Shown one piece after another: positions 1 to 5,574 of a stretch of DNA of 10,357 bases; the stretch's first letter is position 1; each line of letters opens with the position of its first letter. Source of the stretch: an uncultured Bifidobacterium sp. (GTDB lineage: Bacteria; Actinomycetota; Actinomycetes; Actinomycetales; Bifidobacteriaceae); NCBI GenBank assembly GCA_937874315.1, contig CALNAE010000323.1, positions 1 through 10,357 on the forward strand, in the 5' to 3' direction. The notes beneath the pieces were generated by a model, which searched no databases, was not told the origin of the DNA, and worked only from the letters and a program-made list of their open reading frames with translations. The translations under genes were made by a program, and so were the position numbers.

Positions 1-36
1 CCCCCTCATGACTCCTCTCCCCCTCATGACTCCTCC
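1..36. repeat. Two-copy 18-bp tandem repeat at window edge
   Basis: Two adjacent copies of an 18-bp unit (CCCCCTCATGACTCCTCT, positions 1-18, and 19-36 with one change at the last base). Each unit contains the palindrome TCATGA. The array may continue past the left edge. No coding or transposon context is visible, so its role is unknown. Confidence 0.7.
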
Positions 37-350
37 CCCGATGTCCCGCATTCGTAGCCTCGCCGGTCGTCCGCTCAAAAGCCTGGGAGCGGCATCCTCT
101 TCGCCATTCGCAGCGCATCTCCAACCCCGGTAATGACGCGAGATACGGGGGTATCGGTCCGGTCTCGTAATGACACGCGCCTCCAACCCTGCTGGCGACG
201 AGCCTTGCCGCCCCCACTTGAGTAAGCGATTCCCCACCTCGTTCGTGATCTACGCGCCGTCTCCAACGCAATCCGTGGCAGCCTCTATGCAACCGCGCCT
301 CGTGTGGCCGCCGTCCGCACCGCCCCGATTTTCCGACAATTGTGACGTAC
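37..350. other. Intergenic stretch without a convincing gene
   Basis: I see no credible gene here. The possible reading frames give low-complexity, arginine- or proline-rich peptides with no recognisable domain and no good ribosome binding site. The motif CTCCAACC or a close variant recurs near 119, 181 and 261, and TAATGACNCG occurs at about 131 and 168, so the stretch looks like degenerate repeats. A small inverted repeat, GATAC-GGGG-GTATC (142-155), has no T-run. The upstream gene lies outside the window. Confidence 0.5.
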
Positions 351-392
351 TTGACGCACATCAATTGTTGTCGCGGGAATCGCCCATACATT
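351..392 (+). promoter_or_regulatory. FNR-like operator and promoter of the ATPase gene
   Basis: Positions 351-364 read TTGAC-GCAC-ATCAA, a near-perfect match to the FNR-type consensus TTGAT-N4-ATCAA. It is followed by a weak -35-like TTGTTG (365-370), a 16-bp spacer and a -10-like TACATT (387-392). If transcription starts about 7 nt after the hexamer (about 399), the palindrome is centred near -41.5, the usual class II activator position. The wider area also has CGACAA (334-339) facing TTGTCG (368-373). The same palindrome recurs at 2440-2453 with the same distance to a TAC..T hexamer. The palindrome is seen directly; the start site and factor are inferred. Confidence 0.65.
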
Positions 393-437
393 GTGAACCA
401 CGATTAAGGAAATCTCAGGAGACACAGGAGGGGAACC

Positions 438-2459
438 ATGCTTGCAATACAACAGTTCTTCAACCAACATAAACGGGCCATCGTCATCGCGATGAGCATT
501 GCCGTCATCGTGGCCTTGCTCGTGCGGTACGCGATTGCGCCATGGGACTCGGAACGAGAAAGCACATGGACGGCCACCAGTTCGCTGCTGTACGTCGCCG
601 TGAGCGTCATAGGTCTTCTCCCGCTCATCACGAAGGCCGTTAGTTCGTTGAAGTTCAAGGTGGTTTCCATCGAACTGCTGGTGAGTGTGGCGGTACTCGG
701 CGCTTTGGCCATATCGGAATTCAGTGAGGCCGGAATCGTGACCTGGCTGTTTCTGCTCGGCGAAGTCATCGAAGACACGACCCTCGCCAAAACACGTTCT
801 GCCATCCGGGAACTCACCGAGATGGCGCCGCAGACCGCTCAACGCATCAGTTCTCCCACCGATCGTGCGGCTGAGGAGGTGGACGTCGACGAAATCGACG
901 TAGGCGATTACCTCTTGGTGACCACCGGTTCGCAGGTTCCCGTTGATGGACACATCGTATTTGGCGATGGACACCTTGACGAGGCGAGCGTGACCGGCGA
1001 GCCACTGCCGCAGCACAAGTCGGCGAACGGTTCCGGCACGCAAGAATCACAAGGAGCGCAAGAATCAATCGAGGCGGGCTCTACCGGCGGAAAGAAGGAT
1101 AGGGAACAGGTCTTCGCCGGCACCAACCTTATCGACGGCACCATTGTCGTCCAAGCGGATCACGTCGGGGAGGATACCGTTTTCGGCAGCATCATCGAAC
1201 TGGTGGAGGAGGCCGAGGACTCAAAAACCGCCGCACAACGATTCATCGATCGTTTCGCCAGATACTACACGCCCGTCGTATTGATTGTTGCGCTCATCGT
1301 CGGCATCGTCACCCGTGACGCGCGTCTCGCCATCACGATTCTCGTGCTTGGCTGCCCCGGCGCTCTGGTCATCGGAGTACCGGTATCGAATGTGGCTGGG
1401 ATCGGGCTCGGAGCGCGCCACGGCATACTCGCCAAAGGAGCGCAAGTGCTGCAGACGCTGAGCGGCGTCGATACCGTGGTCTTCGACAAAACCGGAACGC
1501 TGACGGCCGGACACCCCTCCGTGGTGAGCGCGCAGGCAGTAGGCGCAGCCGAAACGTGGCGTCTCGTGGCGAGCGCCGAACACGAGTCGACGCATCCGCT
1601 GGCCAAGGCCATGGTCGACTATGCGCTCGCCGAATATGACATCGCGGACTACACCGCGGTCACCTCCACGCATGTGGTCGCCGGAAAAGGGCTTATTGCC
1701 ATGGTCGAGGGCCATCGAATCGCCATCGGCAACGCCGCGCTGATGAGCGGCGAAGGAATCGTCATCCCCCCGCATGGCACATCGCACCCAAGCCCCGCGC
1801 AAAACGTACCAACCCTACCAAATTCGCCAAGCGTACCAGGCATGCAAGGACTGTCGAGCGTGTACGCGGCAATCGATGGGAACCTGCGCATCGCCGCGGG
1901 CATCGGCGACCCTCTGCGCCCCACTGCCATCAACGTGCTCAACGACCTGCGGCGACGGGGCATAACACATCTCGTGATGCTATCCGGCGACGACCAGAAG
2001 GCCGTTGACGCCGTCACCCATCACCTCGACCTCGACGAAGCCCATGGGGGAATGCTGCCACAGGACAAGGCCGACTTCATCGCACGACTGCAGGCCAAGG
2101 GTCATTCGGTCGCCTTCGTTGGAGACGGCATCAACGACAGCCCCGCGCTCATCACATCCGACCTTGGCATCGCCATGGGCAACGGCACCGCAACCGCCGT
2201 GGAGATTTCGGATATCGTGCTGCTGCACTCCGATATATCGAAGCTGCCGATCGCCTACGCGATTGCACGAGCCACCGTCGCCAACACCCGCGAGAACATC
2301 GGCATCGCGTTGACGACCGTGCTGCTGCTGTTCACCGGACTGTTCGCGGGCTTCATATATATGGCATCGGGCATGTTCGTGCACGAAGCCAGCATCCTCA
2401 TCGTCATCGCGAACGCCCTTCGACTGCTCCACGAAAAACTTGACGTCCATCAAGTGTGA
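438..2459 (+). CDS. P1B-type heavy-metal-transporting ATPase, CPG motif
   Basis: A 673-residue membrane ATPase expected to export a transition metal from the cytoplasm using ATP. The start is set by AGGAGGGG (426-433) four bases before ATG. Visible P-type elements in order: N-terminal hydrophobic helices (about 13-31, 44-65, 71-110), actuator TGE (186-188), a helix pair at about 278-325 containing the ion site CPG (306-308), phosphorylation site DKTGT (Asp350), the P1B-specific HP dipeptide (386-387), GDGIND (562-567), and two C-terminal helices ending in HEAS (649-652) and NALRL. There is no N-terminal metal-binding domain; the HMA protein encoded next may take that role. CPG in place of CPC, and HEAS resembling the HEGxT of P1B-4 (Co/Fe/Zn) pumps, make an ordinary Cu(I) exporter less likely. 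Two low-complexity insertions (about 195-224 and 440-470) lengthen the actuator and nucleotide domains relative to relatives. The metal cannot be named from sequence alone. Confidence 0.93.
   Translation: MLAIQQFFNQHKRAIVIAMSIAVIVALLVRYAIAPWDSERESTWTATSSLLYVAVSVIGLLPLITKAVSSLKFKVVSIELLVSVAVLGALAISEFSEAGIVTWLFLLGEVIEDTTLAKTRSAIRELTEMAPQTAQRISSPTDRAAEEVDVDEIDVGDYLLVTTGSQVPVDGHIVFGDGHLDEASVTGEPLPQHKSANGSGTQESQGAQESIEAGSTGGKKDREQVFAGTNLIDGTIVVQADHVGEDTVFGSIIELVEEAEDSKTAAQRFIDRFARYYTPVVLIVALIVGIVTRDARLAITILVLGCPGALVIGVPVSNVAGIGLGARHGILAKGAQVLQTLSGVDTVVFDKTGTLTAGHPSVVSAQAVGAAETWRLVASAEHESTHPLAKAMVDYALAEYDIADYTAVTSTHVVAGKGLIAMVEGHRIAIGNAALMSGEGIVIPPHGTSHPSPAQNVPTLPNSPSVPGMQGLSSVYAAIDGNLRIAAGIGDPLRPTAINVLNDLRRRGITHLVMLSGDDQKAVDAVTHHLDLDEAHGGMLPQDKADFIARLQAKGHSVAFVGDGINDSPALITSDLGIAMGNGTATAVEISDIVLLHSDISKLPIAYAIARATVANTRENIGIALTTVLLLFTGLFAGFIYMASGMFVHEASILIVIANALRLLHEKLDVHQV
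1030..1110 (+). repeat. Low-complexity insertion in ATPase with 18-bp duplication
   Basis: Within the actuator domain, about 30 Gly/Ser/Gln/Glu-rich residues separate TGEPLP..K from VFAGT, where relatives normally have about five. The DNA contains CGCAAGAATCA twice (1039-1049 and 1057-1067), an 18-bp period giving GTQESQ followed by GAQESI. This looks like in-frame expansion by tandem duplication in a surface loop. Confidence 0.7.
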
Positions 2460-2481
2460 AACCCGATGACCCAACTACCGT
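2440..2481 (+). promoter_or_regulatory. Second FNR-like operator and promoter, for HMA-Dps-regulator genes
   Basis: Positions 2440-2453 read TTGAC-GTCC-ATCAA, flanked by C and G so that the arms CTTGA/TCAAG are perfect. It lies inside the last codons of the ATPase gene. A -10-like TACCGT (2476-2481) sits at exactly the same distance from the palindrome centre as TACATT does at the first operator. There is no recognisable -35 hexamer, which would fit activator dependence. The 108-bp gap between the ATPase stop and the HMA start, unusual inside a tight operon, supports a separate promoter. The downstream unit would be the HMA, Dps-like and regulator genes. Confidence 0.6.
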
Positions 2482-2567
2482 GAAAACCATCAGAACATGG
2501 GTAACGATCCGGCGCGGGAACGGTCCGGAACGGAACCCGCTAACACAAGATCAAGGAGATATCGATT

Positions 2568-2801
2568 ATGCAACGAGCAATTCTCAGGGTTGGCGGCATG
2601 ACCTGCCCTTCCTGCCTGGCCACCATCAAAACCGCGCTGAGCAGACAGCGTGGCGTGAACGAGGTCAACGTATTATTCAACGCCGGCAAGGTCAAAGCCG
2701 ACTTCGATGAGACCGTCATCGACGCGCAGACATTGGCAACGGTAGTGAACGAACTGGGTTACAACGTGGAACAGGTAACCGTTAAGGAGCAGAGCCGATG
2801 A
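2568..2801 (+). CDS. Heavy-metal-associated (HMA) domain carrier protein
   Basis: A 77-residue cytoplasmic protein consisting of one ferredoxin-like HMA domain, the fold of CopZ/Atx1-type chaperones and of P1B ATPase N-terminal domains. The metal-binding loop GGMTCPSC places the two ligand cysteines at residues 13 and 16. Length is normal for a free-standing HMA protein. The start is supported by AAGGAG (2553-2558) nine bases upstream. The stop overlaps the next start as ATGA (2798-2801), so the two genes are probably translationally coupled. It follows an ATPase that lacks its own HMA domain, so delivering metal to that pump, or acting as a metal sensor or buffer, is the natural inference. 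The metal is not determined; MTCxxC is used for Cu(I), Zn(II) and Cd(II) in different members. Confidence 0.9.
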   Translation: MQRAILRVGGMTCPSCLATIKTALSRQRGVNEVNVLFNAGKVKADFDETVIDAQTLATVVNELGYNVEQVTVKEQSR

Positions 2802-3388
2802 CAACCGACAATCCCGTTTCCGTACTCACCGCACAGCAGCGCTACGAGCAGGAGGCCATGAAATCCGATAAGGACCATCATCTACCCACTGCCGGCGCCA
2901 TGACGGGTCATATCATCGCCAACCTATTCCTCGACATGCTCAAGATCCGGCAAGCACGTTGGTTCGCGACAGGCAGCACGCGGCTTTTCCTGGAGATTCA
3001 CTCACGCGAATGGATTACCTATGAAGCGACGATGATCGAGTCTCTCGATGACGCGCTGTCCTCCGACAACGAAATGATCCCTACGACCACCGCACAACTG
3101 AGCGAATACGGGGCGCTCGAAGAGAACCCTGCGCGCAAATACGAGGATGGGGCCGCGCAACTCGCCGATCTTATCCACGACTTCGACTGGCAGCTGATTT
3201 ACGTCGGCAAGGCCATCACGTTGGCCGCGGCGGAAGGCAAGACCTCTCTGGGCTCCACGCTCAGTGATTTGCGGGCTTGGGCGAAGCATCAGATTCGCGA
3301 AGCACAGTTGTTCCTCGGCAACGACGCCACTGACGGCCTGTATAAGGAGGTTGACGATGACGAGGATGACAACGATAATGGCCGATAG
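2798..3388 (+). CDS. Divergent Dps/ferritin-like protein
   Basis: A 196-residue soluble protein resembling the Dps branch of the ferritin-like superfamily, whose members form 12-subunit cages that store iron and protect DNA from peroxide. AAGGAG (2784-2789) precedes the start, which overlaps the HMA stop. The predicted helical core runs from about 33 to 175. By eye alignment with classical Dps, the conserved H-W becomes Arg54-Trp55, the second His is retained (His68), and the D..x..E ferroxidase pair is replaced by Glu81 and Asp85. Oxidation chemistry may therefore be changed or lost. The C-terminus is very acidic (residues 186-194, mostly Asp/Glu), unlike the lysine-rich DNA-binding tails of some Dps proteins. 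Its place between an HMA carrier and an FNR-like regulator suggests metal or oxidative stress protection. The family call is fairly sure; activity is not. Confidence 0.8.
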   Translation: MTTDNPVSVLTAQQRYEQEAMKSDKDHHLPTAGAMTGHIIANLFLDMLKIRQARWFATGSTRLFLEIHSREWITYEATMIESLDDALSSDNEMIPTTTAQLSEYGALEENPARKYEDGAAQLADLIHDFDWQLIYVGKAITLAAAEGKTSLGSTLSDLRAWAKHQIREAQLFLGNDATDGLYKEVDDDEDDNDNGR

Positions 3389-3422
3389 TACCACCGGCGT
3401 AAGCGACAATGCACAACGATAG
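3357..3422 (+). CDS. Possible 21-codon leader ORF before the regulator gene
   Basis: A full AAGGAGG (3344-3350) lies six bases before an ATG at 3357, inside the Dps-like gene but in another frame. That ATG opens a 21-codon frame ending in TAG at 3420-3422, eight bases before the regulator's ATG at 3431. It is a better ribosome binding site than any start of the regulator itself has. It could be a coupling or leader peptide, or a chance result of the GA-rich codons for the acidic Dps tail. The peptide resembles nothing I know. Confidence 0.25.
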   Translation: MTRMTTIMADSTTGVSDNAQR

Positions 3423-3430
3423 AGACGGTA

Positions 3431-4186
3431 ATGATGGTGGAAGAGACGATGACGCGGAAAGCGCCGCGGACGGCGGCAGTTCCGAAGGCAAAGACAGTGG
3501 GAATGCCCCGAGAGACAAGAGATTCCCCTGTTCACCGGCACCGGTGCGCCAGTCTCGTGCCGTTGTTCGCCGATCTGCCTCAATCGGATCAGGACCGTAT
3601 CGACCTGAATCTGCAGCATCGGATCTTCCACCAAGGCGACCAGGTATTCATGCCCGGGGATGAACTCAAGCTTATCATCGTCGCACGCGGCTCACTCAAG
3701 GTGTACCGCATGGGCCGCAATGGCCGCGAGCAATTGCTACGGGTGCAACAGCCCGGTGGTTACGAGGGCGAGGCCTGGCTGTTGGGCCAGCCCAACGATT
3801 CGCTCTACGGCCAGGCGCTTGAAGCCAGCGAGGTATGTCTGCTCTCCCATCGCGATTTTCACCGGCTGCTGCTTGAACAGCCCTTGCTGAGTGCGCGCCT
3901 TTTGGAGCTCAACGCCGCGAAACTCGTGACGCTCGAACATATCAACGGGTTCCTTGGCATGGATCGCGTTGAGGAACGCCTCGCCACGTATCTATTGGAC
4001 CTATCGCAGTCCTCTCACTCAATGACATTTTCGCTACCGATGCGGATGAAGGAATTGGCGCATCTGTTGGGCACTACTCCGGAGACGCTCTCCCGGACGT
4101 TGAAATCGTTCGAGAACAAGAACCTGATAGCCCGAAATCGGCGCATCATTCACATTCGCGATCAAGCCGAGCTGGAGGACTTATGA
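3431..4186 (+). CDS. Crp/Fnr-family transcriptional regulator (FNR-like protein)
   Basis: A regulator with an N-terminal cyclic-nucleotide-binding-type beta-barrel (about residues 42-150), a dimerisation helix (about 150-180) and a C-terminal winged helix (about 180-245). The recognition helix contains PETLSR (residues 217-222), the E..SR arrangement by which FNR reads TTGA half-sites, matching the two TTGAC-N4-ATCAA palindromes in this locus. There is no N-terminal FNR iron-sulphur cysteine cluster: the only cysteines are Cys39 and Cys136, resembling the two-cysteine FLP regulators of lactic acid bacteria, for which a dithiol-disulphide switch has been described. The start is uncertain: no ATG here has a strong ribosome binding site. 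Starting at 3503 (Met25) would give 227 residues, the usual family size, and drop a basic stretch unlike the family. It lies 42 bp after the Dps-like gene, probably the same transcript, and may regulate its own operon. Confidence 0.88.
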   Translation: MMVEETMTRKAPRTAAVPKAKTVGMPRETRDSPVHRHRCASLVPLFADLPQSDQDRIDLNLQHRIFHQGDQVFMPGDELKLIIVARGSLKVYRMGRNGREQLLRVQQPGGYEGEAWLLGQPNDSLYGQALEASEVCLLSHRDFHRLLLEQPLLSARLLELNAAKLVTLEHINGFLGMDRVEERLATYLLDLSQSSHSMTFSLPMRMKELAHLLGTTPETLSRTLKSFENKNLIARNRRIIHIRDQAELEDL

Positions 4187-4281
4187 GGGATCTGTTGATC
4201 GGACAGCGCGGTCGTGCACGGTAAGCGGCACAACGTGTTCGAGTCGTAGCCGACGCATATCGCCCATGCCCGTTCAACGCA

Positions 4282-5340
4282 TCACAGCGGTTTGCCGCGC
4301 GATCCGATGGACGGCAGGGCCTTCGCGTTGCCGACATCCTGGGCGCGTAGTCCCAGGCTCGACACGAATTGCGCGGACAGGGTGCCCGATGTGCGATTGG
4401 TGGTCGACCAGATATGACCGTTGATTCTCGTCAGCGGCGTGGCGAAGCCGCCGGTGCCGTTGTCGGGATCCACCAACTCCTTGCGGAGCATCGTATACGT
4501 CGTGGAGGCATCGACCCATTTCACATATTGTCCTGCGGCGGCCCGCTTCGCCACGGCCGCGTCAATACCAGACGCAATTGCTTCCTGTTCGATCTGCGCA
4601 TCGCTGACGGGTTGGTAATCGGATTCCGACGGCAGGTACCGTTCGGAATACAGCGTGCCCAGGAACGCCAGCACGTGCTTGGGGTCATGCTCGGCGACGT
4701 ACGCCAAGGCGGCTCCGGCCCGCGACGAATAACGGTCGCTGGACAATCGGTTCAAAAAGGACAGCGGATGAATTTCCATGTTGATCTGACCTGCGTCGAA
4801 GAGCCGTTGCCAAGTGCCGCTGAGCGCACGATCGACGCGGGCGCAGTAAGGACAGAGCGGATCGATATAACTTTCGACAGTCGGCACGTTTCGTTTGGCG
4901 GCCCCGTCCACCGAGACCTTGATGCCACCCTGACTGGTGGCCATGGCGGGTTTGACCTGTACCTGCTGCAACGCTTGATACGCCGCCGCGATACCGCCGT
5001 CATCCGTCGATTGCTTCGTGTGATAGACCATCAGACCGATGACCAAAGCTGCGACGGCAACCACCGCGACGACGGTCACGCCGATCAAGGTCGCCTTTCT
5101 GTTCGCAGCCGAAGTCACCTCGGTATACGTCGGTTCAGAGTGTTTGCGCCCAGTCGAAGAAAACCTGGAATGGGTCGCCAGACGGCGTCCTTCCCCACGA
5201 TTCGACTCGGTTCCATTCCGCCCAGAACGGTTTGTCCGGCGCCGACTCGGCCCAACGCCGTTCGTGGTCCCATCCTGATCCGACCCCTGCCGATTGCGAT
5301 TCTTCGTGTTATCCACGTTATCCACCGTGTCGTTATCCAT
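4282..5340 (-). CDS. Membrane-anchored DsbA-like thioredoxin-fold protein
   Basis: A 352-residue protein: a hydrophilic, Arg/Asn/Ser-rich cytoplasmic N-terminus (1-80), one transmembrane segment (about 84-105), then an extracellular thioredoxin domain of the DsbA/Thioredoxin_4 type (about 140-352). The active site CPYC is Cys163 and Cys166; the cis-proline loop is Thr301-Pro302. In this family the outer-face domain oxidises or isomerises disulphides in exported proteins. The recycling partner, typically DsbB or a VKOR-type protein, is not in the window. Translation from the only near ATG is preceded by GGAAG about nine bases upstream, a modest site. The gene converges on the regulator gene with 95 bp between stops and no clear terminator. 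A link to the neighbouring redox locus is tempting, but no matching palindrome was found upstream of it. Confidence 0.87.
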   Translation of the reverse strand: MDNDTVDNVDNTKNRNRQGSDQDGTTNGVGPSRRRTNRSGRNGTESNRGEGRRLATHSRFSSTGRKHSEPTYTEVTSAANRKATLIGVTVVAVVAVAALVIGLMVYHTKQSTDDGGIAAAYQALQQVQVKPAMATSQGGIKVSVDGAAKRNVPTVESYIDPLCPYCARVDRALSGTWQRLFDAGQINMEIHPLSFLNRLSSDRYSSRAGAALAYVAEHDPKHVLAFLGTLYSERYLPSESDYQPVSDAQIEQEAIASGIDAAVAKRAAAGQYVKWVDASTTYTMLRKELVDPDNGTGGFATPLTRINGHIWSTTNRTSGTLSAQFVSSLGLRAQDVGNAKALPSIGSRGKPL

Positions 5341-5525
5341 TATCCTATTCTTCCGTATCGTTCCTCTGCTTGCGCTCCCCCGAGCGCTCGTATCCCCGAT
5401 ACACTCACGTACCAGCCCGTCAACTTATTCGGCGCGACGGTCCGGTCCCATATACTACTCAGATGCGCAACACCGAGGATGCGCAACGCCGTTGGCCGCA
5501 ATCGCCATATCCACGGCAGCGACCC

Positions 5526-5554
5526 CTCATACTGTCACATACTCTCACATACTG
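5526..5554. repeat. 10-bp tandem repeat in the intergenic spacer
   Basis: The 234-bp spacer 5341-5574 lies between the DsbA-like start and the UPF0210 stop. It contains TCACATACTC (5535-5544) and TCACATACTG (5545-5554), preceded by a third, imperfect unit CTCATACTG (5526-5534). No strong promoter or terminator could be assigned in the spacer, although it must contain or adjoin the start signal of the DsbA-like gene. Confidence 0.6.
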
Positions 5555-5574
5555 CCCCGCTACCTGCGCGACGC

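Noticed and set aside
75..266. 63-codon minus-strand open frame near the left edge
   Set aside because: Arg-rich, no domain, no good ribosome binding site, and it overlaps degenerate repeats.
285..1043. 252-codon minus-strand open frame
   Set aside because: Antisense to the ATPase gene and its promoter; no recognisable domain. A typical antisense open frame in high-GC DNA.
3409..3663. 84-codon plus-strand frame that continues the acidic character of the Dps tail
   Set aside because: A TAA at 3400-3402 in that frame blocks simple continuation from the Dps-like gene, and most of it overlaps the better-supported regulator.
4187..4281. Possible bidirectional terminator between the convergent genes
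   Set aside because: Only short symmetries (GATC-TGTT-GATC at about 4190-4201, CGTGCACG at about 4213-4220) and no T-run; not enough to call a terminator.
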